Below, one piece after another: positions 34,696-43,465 of a stretch of DNA of 64,000 nucleotides. Location: assembly GCF_900112685.1 (NCBI RefSeq), contig NZ_FOMS01000004.1:201025-265024 (forward strand), read 5' to 3'. Position numbers and translations under genes: made by a program. Numbering within the stretch: position 1 is the stretch's first letter; each line of letters starts with the position of its first letter. This DNA is from Roseivivax sediminis (GTDB lineage Bacteria; Pseudomonadota; Alphaproteobacteria; Rhodobacterales; Rhodobacteraceae). Under the pieces are notes generated by a model, which was not told the DNA's origin, ran no database searches, and saw only the letters and a program-made list of their open reading frames with translations.

Positions 34696-36066
34696 TCAGC
34701 TGCGCGGCAAGCTGTCGGCGTGCGTCATCACGTCCGGCTCGAGATCCCAAAGCAGCTTGTCGAGCCCGTCGATCTGGTCGTCCTGCGCCACCCGCAGCCC
34801 GATCGTCTTGTCGAGGATGAACCCGAAGACCAGCCCCGTCACGGCCCCCACACCCACGCAGAGGGCGACGCCGGCCAACTGCATCACGAGGGAAATCTCG
34901 CCATGCTGGAAGGCATAGGCGCCCTCCTCGATGCCGAAATAGCCGCCGCGCGGCGTGCCGGCCTTGAAGATCCCCAGCACGATCAGCCCGTAGACCCCGG
35001 CCCCAAGAAACAGCGGGAACAGCTTGTGCTCGTCGATGCCGCGCTTGAGCGTGAACTCGTAGACGAGATAGGCCGCGACCGGCGCCGTCAGGCCCAGAAG
35101 AAGCGCCTGCCACGGCATGTAGACGTCGAAGCCCGAGGCCCCGGCAACATAGCCCGCCAGCGGCCCGAGCAGCGTGTAGGCGTAGTTCTTCGACATGTAG
35201 GCCAGCACGAGGCCGGTGAAGGCGCCGCCGGCCCAGACCAGCGCGTAGTTGTTCAGCGCCACGCCCACGCTTGTGTCCGCCATGGTCACGCTCACGCCCA
35301 GCGCCTCGGGGTCGAAGAAGAACATGCACGACAGGATCACCATCGGCAGCCCCGCGAAGATCAGCAGCAGGCCGGGCGCACAGAGCCCGATGCTCGGCGC
35401 AAGATAGGCCGCGACGCGCGGATGCGGCGACATCATGCCGGGCCGGGCGCCGAGCTGCATGGTCAGCGCCAGCGCCATGCCCGCCGGGAAGAGGTAGACG
35501 AAGCCGACGCCGAAGAAGTCGTGAAAGCCGGCATTGGTGAGCGGCCCGACCGAGCCCCAGGTCGCCCAGCTCAGCGCAGAGGACACCACCGCGGCGACCG
35601 CGCAGAGGATGAAATAGGGTGCCGCCTTCATCCGTTCGGACACCGAGAAGTGAAACAGGATGTTGATGATGCCGGCGAAGACGGCGAGGAAAAAGACGAA
35701 GATCTGGAACGTGTTGAGGCCCGGAAACACGCCCGGATCGACGTTCTGCGCCAGCACGTTGACCATGGCACCACCGATCCACCAGTCGCGGATCGAGTCC
35801 ATCATCGTGGCGCCTTCCATGATGTAGTATTGCGACGCCCAGAGGCCGAAGCCGATCAGGTAATAGGTCCCGAAGCCGATGAAGAAGCCGAGCGACTTCT
35901 CGATCGTCGAGTTGAACAGGTTCTTGCGCCGCGCCGTGCCCGCGTCGATCAGCAGGAGCCCGACGACGACGAGGATGGCCCCCACCGTCCCCGAGGCATA
36001 GAGCAGGTTCTGAACGAGCGAATTCAGGCTGACCTGATCCGCGAAGATGGATCCTTCTGGTGGCAT
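34696..36066 (-). CDS. Amt-family membrane protein lacking both pore histidines
   Basis: This 456-aa protein has about eleven membrane helices and recognisable Amt segments such as AGFHDFFGVGFVYLFPAG and KRGIDEHKLFPLFLGAGVYG. Aligned by eye to the other two Amts of this window, the first pore His becomes Tyr191 and the second becomes Leu354. These twin His are normally conserved and central to ammonium conduction. The protein therefore probably differs in substrate or acts as a sensor. It lies within the methylamine island, between gntR and the divergent mgdABCD operon, which suggests methylamine or other methylated-amine handling. GGAGGAG lies upstream of ATG 36066. Family call firm, function inferred. 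Confidence 0.85.
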   Translation of the reverse strand: MPPEGSIFADQVSLNSLVQNLLYASGTVGAILVVVGLLLIDAGTARRKNLFNSTIEKSLGFFIGFGTYYLIGFGLWASQYYIMEGATMMDSIRDWWIGGAMVNVLAQNVDPGVFPGLNTFQIFVFFLAVFAGIINILFHFSVSERMKAAPYFILCAVAAVVSSALSWATWGSVGPLTNAGFHDFFGVGFVYLFPAGMALALTMQLGARPGMMSPHPRVAAYLAPSIGLCAPGLLLIFAGLPMVILSCMFFFDPEALGVSVTMADTSVGVALNNYALVWAGGAFTGLVLAYMSKNYAYTLLGPLAGYVAGASGFDVYMPWQALLLGLTAPVAAYLVYEFTLKRGIDEHKLFPLFLGAGVYGLIVLGIFKAGTPRGGYFGIEEGAYAFQHGEISLVMQLAGVALCVGVGAVTGLVFGFILDKTIGLRVAQDDQIDGLDKLLWDLEPDVMTHADSLPRS

Positions 36067-36515
36067 CTTGTGTCTCCTCCCAATGATGGCCTTGTCGTTT
36101 GCCCGGCGCTTGCTGCGCCGGTTGCACCCTCGGCCGCGCCGGCCGGGCGCAGCCGTAGTACCAATCAGACCTCTTTTGGGCCTTTGGTCCGGGAGCATGC
36201 GACGGATTGGCTTACGCACAAAGCAATTTTTTACGGACCGGAAAATTTTTTGCCTTGAGGCGGCGATACGGTACCCAGGACACGGGGGTCGGCCGCTGCC
36301 CCCTCGCGTCCAAGCAGGAACAGGCCCCAAGTGGTTCTTCCGGCTGGATAACCGCCGCGTGCCGGGCCGGGCCGCCAATCCCGTGAGCCGCCCGCCATGC
36401 CCGGTACGGTATCGGACCCAGAGACCCCGATGTCCGATCTTGTCCCGAACATGTCCGATGCGGCCATGACCGGACGCGCCATGCCTGAGATGCTGGCCCA
36501 AAGGAGTTCGAATCG
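36067..36515. other. Divergent control region between the Amt-like gene and mgdA
   Basis: No gene is supported in these 449 bases. The part 36160-36260 is AT-rich for this genome and carries ACCAAT (36160-36165) and TTTGGT (36183-36188). Runs of A/T near 36225-36253 suggest the promoters. AAGGAG at about 36501 serves mgdA. Confidence 0.45.
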
Positions 36516-37766
36516 ATGCGATACTCGGGATTCAAGGTCATACGCGAAGCGCTGCACGGCCATCGCGGCTGGGGCCCGGCCTGGCGGGACGCGGCGCCTG
36601 CGTCCGATTACGACTACGTCATCATCGGCGGCGGCGGCCACGGGCTCGCCACCGCCTACTACCTCGCGAAGGAATTCGGCGAGAGCCGTATCGCGGTTCT
36701 CGAGAAAGGCTGGATCGGCGGCGGCAATGTCGGGCGCAACACCACCATCATCCGCTCCAACTACGAGCGCGACGGCAACGAGCCGTTCTACGAGTTCTCC
36801 CTGAAGCTCTGGGAGGGGCTGGAGCAGGAGCTGAACTACAACGCAATGGTCAGCCAGCGCGGCATCCTCAACCTGATCCACTCGGACGCGCAGCGCGACG
36901 CCTTCGTGCGCCGCGGCAACGCCATGCGCCTGCACGGCGCGGACGCCGAGCTGATGAGCACCGAGCAGATCCTGGCAAAGTACCCATTCCTGAACGTCGA
37001 CAACGCCCGTTTCCCGATCAAGGGCGGGCTGGCGCAGCACCGCGGCGGCACCGTGCGCCACGACGCGGTCGCCTGGGGCTATGCCCGCGCCGCCGATGCG
37101 CGCGGCGTCGACATCATCCAGAACTGCGAGGTCACCGGCTTCCGGATGGAGAACGGCCGCTGCACGGGTGTCGAAACCACCCGAGGCACCATCGGCGCGA
37201 AGAAGGTCGCGGCCTGTGTCGCAGGCTCCTCCTCGCGGCTGATGGAGAAGGCCGGGATGCGCCTGCCGATCGAGAGCCACGTGCTCCAGGCCTTCGTGTC
37301 CGAAGGGCTGAAGCCGGTCCTGCCGGGGGTCATCACCTTCGGCGCCGGCCACTTCTATTGCAGCCAGTCCGACAAGGGCGGGCTGGTCTTCGGCGGCGAT
37401 ATCGACGGCTACAATTCCTACGCCCAGCGCGGCAACCTGCCGGTGGTCGAGGACGTCTGCGAAGGCGGCATGGCGATCTTCCCGATGCTCGGGCGCGCAC
37501 GGCTTCTGCGGATGTGGGGCGGCGTCGTGGACATGTCGATGGACGGCTCCCCGATCATCGACCGCACGCATATCGACGGGCTCTATTTCAACGGCGGCTG
37601 GTGCTACGGCGGTTTCAAGGCGACGCCCGCCTCGGGCTTTGCCTACGCGCACCTTCTGGCCACCGATCGCCCGCACGAGATCGCCACCGCCTACCGCTTC
37701 GACAGGTTCCAGAAGGGCCTGATGATCGACGAGAAGGGCATGGGCAACCAGCCCAACCTGCACTGA
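36516..37766 (+). CDS. mgdA: N-methylglutamate dehydrogenase subunit A (sarcosine oxidase beta-like)
   Basis: The 416-aa flavoprotein resembles the beta subunit of heterotetrameric sarcosine oxidase. The dinucleotide motif is YVIIGGGGHGLATAYYL (about 34-50), followed by GGGNVGRNTTIIRSNY and later WGGVVDMSMDGSPII and FNGGWCYGGFK. With the next three genes it forms the MgdABCD complex. That complex oxidises N-methylglutamate to glutamate and transfers the methyl group to tetrahydrofolate. The choice of N-methylglutamate over sarcosine rests on the nearby gmaS and mgsABC genes. It follows an AAGGAG site. Confidence 0.87.
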   Translation: MRYSGFKVIREALHGHRGWGPAWRDAAPASDYDYVIIGGGGHGLATAYYLAKEFGESRIAVLEKGWIGGGNVGRNTTIIRSNYERDGNEPFYEFSLKLWEGLEQELNYNAMVSQRGILNLIHSDAQRDAFVRRGNAMRLHGADAELMSTEQILAKYPFLNVDNARFPIKGGLAQHRGGTVRHDAVAWGYARAADARGVDIIQNCEVTGFRMENGRCTGVETTRGTIGAKKVAACVAGSSSRLMEKAGMRLPIESHVLQAFVSEGLKPVLPGVITFGAGHFYCSQSDKGGLVFGGDIDGYNSYAQRGNLPVVEDVCEGGMAIFPMLGRARLLRMWGGVVDMSMDGSPIIDRTHIDGLYFNGGWCYGGFKATPASGFAYAHLLATDRPHEIATAYRFDRFQKGLMIDEKGMGNQPNLH

Positions 37767-37779
37767 GAGGAGGCCGGAC

Positions 37780-38067
37780 ATGCTCATCGACCACCCCATC
37801 CTCGGCCCCCGCGACGCCAGCGAATTCGTCTACAAGGGCGACGCGAACCTGATCCATCGCCCGGACTGGCAGGCGGAGGACGCGGCCGCGCAATTCTTCG
37901 AATACGGCTATCTGCGCGATAACCCCGCCGGCCCGCACCGCGAGCTGTGGTTCCACGAACAGGGCGACCGGTCCTGGCTCGTGGTGACGCGCGACACACG
38001 AACCCACGAGATAACGAAGGTAGAGCTGGCGCGCGACGTCGCCCGGCGGGAAGGACGTTCGAAATGA
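37780..38067 (+). CDS. mgdB: N-methylglutamate dehydrogenase subunit B (sarcosine oxidase delta-like)
   Basis: This 95-aa SoxD-like subunit has LGPRDASEFVYKGDAN, the conserved start, and WLVVTRDTRTHEI, the conserved end. Known SoxD proteins bind zinc through two Cys near the N-terminus plus a His and a Cys further on. This protein contains no Cys at all, so that zinc site is lost. It lies between subunits A and C, and its stop overlaps the mgdC start by ATGA. Assignment rests on order and the conserved segments. Confidence 0.85.
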   Translation: MLIDHPILGPRDASEFVYKGDANLIHRPDWQAEDAAAQFFEYGYLRDNPAGPHRELWFHEQGDRSWLVVTRDTRTHEITKVELARDVARREGRSK

Positions 38068-41018
38068 CCGAGGTAAACCGCGTCGACGGCGGCCTCATCG
38101 ACCGCACCCGCCCCATGCGCTTCCGTTTCGACGGCAAGGAGATGACCGGCTACCAGGGCGACACGCTCGCCTCCGCGCTCCTGGCCAACGGCGTCCGGCT
38201 GATGGGCCGCTCGTTCAAGTACCACCGCCCGCGCGGGCCGCTGACCGCCGGCTCGGAAGAGCCGAACGCGCTGGTCGAATTGCGCGAGGGCGCACGGAAA
38301 GAGCCCAACACCCGCGCCACCACCGCGGAGCTGTTCGACGGGCTCGTCGCCCAGTCGCAGAACCGCTGGCCGTCGCTCGCCTTCGACGCGCTGGCGATCA
38401 ATGACGGGCTCGCGCCGCTTTTCGCGGCGGGGTTCTACTACAAGACCTTCATGTGGCCGGCCTCGTTCTGGGAAAAGCTCTACGAGCCGATCATCCGCCG
38501 CGCGGCGGGGCTGGGATCGCTCAGCCTGAAGGACGATCCCGACGAGTACGACAAGGGTTTCCTGCACTGCGACGTGCTGGTGATCGGCGGCGGACCGGCG
38601 GGTCTGGCCGCGGCGCTCCGCGCCGGTGAAGCCGGGGCGCGCGTGATCCTCGCCGACGAGGATTTCGTCATCGGCGGGCGCCTCAACGCGGAGACTTACG
38701 AGGTCGGCGGCGGCGCAGGCCACGCCTGGGCGGCGGAGGCGGCGGGCAAGCTCGCCGCGATGCCGAACGTGCGGGTGATGCCCCGGACCACGATCCTCGG
38801 CGCCTTCGACCACGGCGTCTACGGCGCGCTGGAGCGGGTGAGCGATCACCTGCCCGTCCCGCCGGACGGCAAGCCGCGCCAGATGCTCTGGCGGATCTAC
38901 GCTCAGCGCTCCATCCTCGCGGCGGGCGCGACCGAGCGGCCGGTGGTCTTTGACAACAACGACCGCCCCGGCATCATGCTGGCGAGCGCAATGCGCGCCT
39001 ACGTCAACCGCTGGGGCGCGGCGCCCGCGCGGCGGGTGGCGGTCTTCACCAACAACGACGACGGCCACCGCACGGCGGCCGACCTCGCGGCGCGCGGCGT
39101 GACCGTCGCAGCAGTGATTGACACCCGCGAGAACGCGCCGTCCGGCACCGGCTACGAGGTGATCTCGGGCGCCTACGTCACCGACACGGCCGGACGGCGC
39201 GGGCTGTCCTCCATCGAGGTGCGCACACCGGACGGCGGGTCGCGGCGGATCGAGTGCGGCGCGCTCGGGGTGTCGGGCGGCTGGAATCCCAACGTCCACC
39301 TGACCTGCCACCAGCGCGGACGCCCGACATGGGACGAGTCGCTCCACGCCTTCGTGCCGGGCGGCACCCTGCCCCCGGGCATGAGCGTGGCGGGCGCGGC
39401 CTCTGGCGCGTTCTCCACCCACGCGGCGCTGCGCTCGGGCGCGGAGATCGCCGGTACGGTGCTGGAGGGCCTCGGCCGCAGGGTCCCTGCCCCGGATCTG
39501 CCGGAGGCGGAGGACGCGCCGGTGAACATCGCGCCGTTCTGGGTCGTCGAAGGCGCAAATCGCGCCTGGGTCGACCAGCAGAACGACGTGACCGCCAAGG
39601 ACGTGCGGCTGGCGCATCAGGAAAACTTCGTCTCGGTCGAGCATCTCAAGCGCTACACCACGCTCGGCATGGCCACCGACCAGGGCAAGACCTCGAACAT
39701 GGCGGGCCTTGCGATCATGGCGCAGGTCGCGGGCAAGAACATCGCCGATGTCGGCACCACCATGTTCCGCCCGCCCTACACGCCCACCGCCATCGGCGCC
39801 TTCGCGGGCCGCTCGCGCGGCAAGGACTTCCGCCCGGTGCGCAAGACCCCCAGCCACAAATGGGCCGAGGAACAGGGCGCGCCCTTCGTCGAGGTCGGCA
39901 TGTGGCTGCGCGCGCAGTACTTCCCCCAGCCCGGAGAAACCCAATGGCGCCAGAGCGTCGACCGCGAGGCGCTGGCGGTACGCAACTCGGTCGGGATCTG
40001 CGACGTGACCACGCTCGGCAAGGTGGACGTGCAGGGCGCGGACGCGGCGGAGTTCCTCAACCGCATCTACGCCAACGGCTTTGCCAAGCTCGCCGTGGGC
40101 AAGACGCGCTACGGCCTGATGCTGCGCGAGGACGGCATCGCCATGGACGACGGCACCGCCGCGCGGCTGGCGGAGGATCACTTCGTGGTCACCACCACCA
40201 CCGCCAACGCCGTGCCGGTCTATCGGCACATGGAGTTCGTACGCCAGTGCCTTTACCCGGATATGGACGTGCAGCTTATCTCCACCACCGAGGCATGGGC
40301 ACAGTTCGCGGTGGCCGGGCCCAATTCGCGCAAGCTCCTGCAGAAGATCGTCGATCCCGACTTCGACCTCTCGAACGAGGGCTTTCCGTTCATGGCATGC
40401 GGCGAAGTCACGGTCTGCGGCGGCCTGCGCGCGCGGCTCTTCCGGATCTCTTTCTCGGGGGAGCTTGCCTTCGAGATCGCGGTGCCCACGCGCTACGGCG
40501 ATGCGCTGGTGCGCCGGCTGATGCAGGCGGGCGAGGAATTCGGCGCGGTGCCCTACGGGACCGAGGCGCTCGGCGTTCTTCGGATCGAGAAAGGGCACGC
40601 CGCGGGCAGCGAGCTCAACGGTACGATCACGGCGCACAACCTCGGCATGGGCAAGATGGTGTCAAAGAAGAAGGACTCCATCGGCTCCACCCTGTCGGAA
40701 CGCGAGGGGCTGAACACTCCGGACGCGCTGAAACTGGTGGGTCTGAAGGCGCTCGATGCAGGCAGCCCGGTGCCGGCGGGTGCGCACCTGATGACACGCG
40801 GCAGCGCCGTCGATGCGGCGCACGATCAGGGCTATGTCACCTCGGCCTGCTATTCGCCGAACCTCGGCTGTCACATCGGCCTCGCCTTCCTCAAGTCCGG
40901 CGACGAACGGACCGGGGAACGGGTGCGGCTGGTCAGCCCGCTGACCGGGATCGACCACGAGGTCGAGGTGGTCAGCCCCCATTTCGTCGACCCCGAAGGA
41001 GGCCGCCTCCGTGCATGA
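38064..41018 (+). CDS. mgdC: N-methylglutamate dehydrogenase subunit C (sarcosine oxidase alpha-like)
   Basis: This 984-aa subunit has an N-terminal ferredoxin-like region (FDGKEMTGYQGDTLASALLA) followed by an NAD/FAD domain with LVIGGGPAGLAAALRAGEAG (about 172-191). The C-terminal half is GcvT-like and folate-binding (residues about 600-980, with VTTLGKVDVQGADAAEFLNR and RISFSGELAFEIAV). Its length and domain order equal those of the SoxA family. The GcvT part would accept the methyl carbon as methylene-tetrahydrofolate. It overlaps mgdB by 4 nt and mgdD by 8 nt. Confidence 0.9.
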   Translation: MTEVNRVDGGLIDRTRPMRFRFDGKEMTGYQGDTLASALLANGVRLMGRSFKYHRPRGPLTAGSEEPNALVELREGARKEPNTRATTAELFDGLVAQSQNRWPSLAFDALAINDGLAPLFAAGFYYKTFMWPASFWEKLYEPIIRRAAGLGSLSLKDDPDEYDKGFLHCDVLVIGGGPAGLAAALRAGEAGARVILADEDFVIGGRLNAETYEVGGGAGHAWAAEAAGKLAAMPNVRVMPRTTILGAFDHGVYGALERVSDHLPVPPDGKPRQMLWRIYAQRSILAAGATERPVVFDNNDRPGIMLASAMRAYVNRWGAAPARRVAVFTNNDDGHRTAADLAARGVTVAAVIDTRENAPSGTGYEVISGAYVTDTAGRRGLSSIEVRTPDGGSRRIECGALGVSGGWNPNVHLTCHQRGRPTWDESLHAFVPGGTLPPGMSVAGAASGAFSTHAALRSGAEIAGTVLEGLGRRVPAPDLPEAEDAPVNIAPFWVVEGANRAWVDQQNDVTAKDVRLAHQENFVSVEHLKRYTTLGMATDQGKTSNMAGLAIMAQVAGKNIADVGTTMFRPPYTPTAIGAFAGRSRGKDFRPVRKTPSHKWAEEQGAPFVEVGMWLRAQYFPQPGETQWRQSVDREALAVRNSVGICDVTTLGKVDVQGADAAEFLNRIYANGFAKLAVGKTRYGLMLREDGIAMDDGTAARLAEDHFVVTTTTANAVPVYRHMEFVRQCLYPDMDVQLISTTEAWAQFAVAGPNSRKLLQKIVDPDFDLSNEGFPFMACGEVTVCGGLRARLFRISFSGELAFEIAVPTRYGDALVRRLMQAGEEFGAVPYGTEALGVLRIEKGHAAGSELNGTITAHNLGMGKMVSKKKDSIGSTLSEREGLNTPDALKLVGLKALDAGSPVPAGAHLMTRGSAVDAAHDQGYVTSACYSPNLGCHIGLAFLKSGDERTGERVRLVSPLTGIDHEVEVVSPHFVDPEGGRLRA

Positions 41019-41571
41019 TCTCGCCCCCCTGACCCCGCTCGGCGCGGCCAAGCCCCGCACCGACACCATCGGCGACTGGACCCTGACCGAGGTCACGGAC
41101 CGCGCCCTCGCCTCCGTCGCGGCCCGGCTCGGCCGCGAGGAGGAGGCCGCCCGCATCGTCGCGGACCTCCTCGGCGCTGAGGCGCCTGCACCGTCCCGCC
41201 TCAGCGGCGGAGAGATCGCCGCGTTCTGGTCCGGCCCCGATCAATGGATGATCGAGGCGCCGCTGAAGACGCACGAGGCCCTCGCCGCGCAGCTTTCCGC
41301 CCGCGCGGGCGGCGCGATCAGCGTGACCGAACAGACCGACGCCTGGTGCCGGTTCGACCTGACCGGCCCGGACCTGCCCCGCGTTCTCGAACGGCTCTGC
41401 CCGGTCGACGTCCACCGCCTTGTCGGCGGCGAGGCGATTCGCACGACGATGGAGCACATGGGCTGCTTCCTCATCTGTCGCACCCCCGTGCATGTCTCGA
41501 TCCTCGGCCCGCGCTCTTCCGCCGGATCGCTGCATCATGCGCTCGAGACGGCGATGCGCGCGGCCAAGTGA
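41011..41571 (+). CDS. mgdD: N-methylglutamate dehydrogenase subunit D (sarcosine oxidase gamma-like)
   Basis: This is a 186-aa SoxG-like subunit with FWSGPDQWMIEAP in the middle, then CRFDLTGPDLPRVLERLCPV and FLICRTPVHVSILGPRSSAG, as in gamma subunits of sarcosine oxidase. It starts with GTG at 41011, inside the end of mgdC, with GAAGGAGG about 9 nt upstream. It is the last gene of the mgdABCD operon and is followed by a hairpin. Confidence 0.85.
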   Translation: MHDLAPLTPLGAAKPRTDTIGDWTLTEVTDRALASVAARLGREEEAARIVADLLGAEAPAPSRLSGGEIAAFWSGPDQWMIEAPLKTHEALAAQLSARAGGAISVTEQTDAWCRFDLTGPDLPRVLERLCPVDVHRLVGGEAIRTTMEHMGCFLICRTPVHVSILGPRSSAGSLHHALETAMRAAK

Positions 41572-41614
41572 CCCGCCGCAATGGGGGCGTTCCCGTGTCC
41601 CCGCGGCGCTGGCA

Positions 41615-41648
41615 GGCGGCCGGTCCCCCCTCTCCCGGGCCGGCCGCC
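41615..41648. terminator. Hairpin between convergent mgdD and glxA-like genes
   Basis: GGCGGCCGG (41615-41623) pairs perfectly with CCGGCCGCC (41640-41648) across a 16-nt loop. No T-run follows, so it may act in both directions weakly or rely on Rho. Confidence 0.5.
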
Positions 41649-41656
41649 GACGTCTC

Positions 41657-42658
41657 TCAGACCGAGGGGACCGGCAGGTTGCCCTCCACCCGGTAAAGGT
41701 TGATCCGCGCGCGATCCTCCTGCGGGGTCAGGCCGAAGGCGGCGCGGTAATGGCGCACCAGCGACTTCACGCTGCCGTAGCCCACGGCCGCCGCCACGTC
41801 GGCGATGCGGTCGTTGGAATACATGACGATCTGGCGCGCGGCCTTCATGCGCATGCCCCGCAGGTAATGGCTGGGGTTCTGCCCGGTCGCCGCCTTGAAC
41901 AGCCGTTCGAGGTGGCGCGGCGTGACGTCCAGATCGCGGGCGATGTCGGCCACCGCGACCGGCTCCGACAGGTCGCGCGCGGCGATGGCGATGGCGCGGG
42001 CGACAATCGGCGGCAAGTCCGCTTGCGCGTGATCGGTGCCGATCGTCGGCACCGCCTGCTGGACGCCGGACTTGCGCATCATCGGATGCTGGAACCAGCA
42101 GGCGACCTCCGTCGCGACGGCGTCACCGAGCGATTCGCCGATCATGTGGAGCGCAAGGTCGAACGCGGCGGCGGCGCCCGACGCGGTGACCCGGCGCGGC
42201 GCGATCTCGATCACCCTGTCGCTGCGCGGCACGCCCGGAAACTCCGCCGCGAAGGCCGCCTCGTAGCACCAGTGGACCGATAGCGGCGCGGTGTGCGCGA
42301 TGCCGCTGCGCACCAACGGGAAGACCCCGCCGCTGATCGCGCCGAGCGTCGTGCCGTGCCGTTCGATCCGCCGCAGATGCGCCGGCGTGCGCGGGTCGGC
42401 GAAGGCCGCGCCGGGCGCCGAGAGAAGCAGCAGGTAGTCGTAGTCGCCGCCCTCCTCCAGGCGTTCGTTGGCGTCGAAGGCGACCTCGGCGCTCGACACC
42501 GGGCGCTGCCCGGTCTCGGCCAACAGCCGCCATTCGAAGGTGCGCGTGCCGGAAATCTCGTTCGCCGCGCGCAGAGGCTCGATCACCGAGGTCAGGCAGG
42601 CCATCGGGAAGCCGGGAAAGAGCAGGAAGCCCACCCGGATAAGGCCATCCGCGTTCAT
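41657..42658 (-). CDS. GlxA family AraC-type regulator (DJ-1/PfpI + HTH)
   Basis: In this 333-aa protein residues about 8-190 form a DJ-1/PfpI-like domain starting RVGFLLFPGFPMACLTSVIE. Residues 215-325 are a double AraC helix-turn-helix with VAVADIARDLDVTPRHLERL and RIADVAAAVGYGSVKSLVRH. This architecture is typical of regulators of glycine-betaine and methylated-amine catabolism (GbdR, SouR relatives). It lies next to mgdABCD and divergent from the XRE-cupin gene, so control of methylamine genes is likely. Ligand unknown. Confidence 0.9.
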   Translation of the reverse strand: MNADGLIRVGFLLFPGFPMACLTSVIEPLRAANEISGTRTFEWRLLAETGQRPVSSAEVAFDANERLEEGGDYDYLLLLSAPGAAFADPRTPAHLRRIERHGTTLGAISGGVFPLVRSGIAHTAPLSVHWCYEAAFAAEFPGVPRSDRVIEIAPRRVTASGAAAAFDLALHMIGESLGDAVATEVACWFQHPMMRKSGVQQAVPTIGTDHAQADLPPIVARAIAIAARDLSEPVAVADIARDLDVTPRHLERLFKAATGQNPSHYLRGMRMKAARQIVMYSNDRIADVAAAVGYGSVKSLVRHYRAAFGLTPQEDRARINLYRVEGNLPVPSV

Positions 42659-42787
42659 GCCGTGCCCCCTATTCGGCTGCGACGCGGCAACATTTGCACA
42701 TCATGAAAAAAGCATGCACTTTGAAGAAAAACCGGACAAGCCTGGCGCGATGTGGCACCGGCCGGCGAAGAATTGTAGGATGCAGCG

Positions 42788-43444
42788 ATGTCGAACATGA
42801 AAGCCTCGGGGACAGAGTTGGTCACGAAGCTCACGCAAGATCCGCACAAGGTCCGCGACGAGCGAGAGAAGGTTCTCGAGGTGGCGATCGGACGCAAGGT
42901 CCGTGCCTTCCGCAAGCAGAAGAACTTTACCGTGGCAGAGTTGTCGAGGCTGACGGACATCTCCATAGGCATGCTCTCCAAGATCGAGAACGGCAACACC
43001 TCGCCGTCGCTGACCACGCTGCAGACGCTGGCGCATGCGTTGTCGGTGCCGCTGACGTCGCTCTTCAAGGGCTACGAGGAACGGCGCGAGGCGGTCCATA
43101 CCAAGGCCGGCGAGGGCCTGGAGATCGAGCGCGAAGGCACGCGGGCGGGCCACCAGTACAACCTCCTGGGCCATATCGGCTCCAATTCCAGCGGCGTGAT
43201 GGTGGAGCCTTACCTGATCGAGCTGACCAAGGAATCCGATACGTTCAAGACCTTCCAGCACGAGGGGATCGAGATGATCTACATGCTGGAAGGCGAGGTC
43301 GGCTACCGCCACGGGTCGGAGCATTACACGCTCCAGGCGGGCGATACGCTGTTCTTCGACGCCGACGCGCCGCACGGGCCCGAGATCCTGCTGAAGCTGC
43401 CGATCCGCTACCTGTCGATCATCACCTACCCGCGCGACCGCTAG
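42788..43444 (+). CDS. XRE family regulator with C-terminal cupin domain
   Basis: This 218-aa protein has an HTH at about 35-90 (VRAFRKQKNFTVAELSRLTD then IGMLSKIENGNTSPSLTTLQ). It also has a cupin_2 sensor at about 140-215 (YLIELTKES, EGEVGYRHGSEHYTLQAGDT, DADAPHGPEIL). Such XRE-cupin proteins control amine and amino acid catabolic genes. It is convergent with the dmm operon and divergent from the glxA-like gene. A sequence of form TTTGC-N7-GAAAA lies about 80 nt upstream of its start and recurs in two other promoters of the island. Confidence 0.92.
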   Translation: MSNMKASGTELVTKLTQDPHKVRDEREKVLEVAIGRKVRAFRKQKNFTVAELSRLTDISIGMLSKIENGNTSPSLTTLQTLAHALSVPLTSLFKGYEERREAVHTKAGEGLEIEREGTRAGHQYNLLGHIGSNSSGVMVEPYLIELTKESDTFKTFQHEGIEMIYMLEGEVGYRHGSEHYTLQAGDTLFFDADAPHGPEILLKLPIRYLSIITYPRDR

Positions 43445-43465
43445 GCGGCGGCGCGGGCGGGCGCG

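Noticed and set aside
36516-41571. Sarcosine oxidase soxBDAG operon
   Set aside because: The same families occur in N-methylglutamate dehydrogenase, and the gmaS, mgsABC and dmm genes nearby favour that substrate; sarcosine activity cannot be fully excluded.
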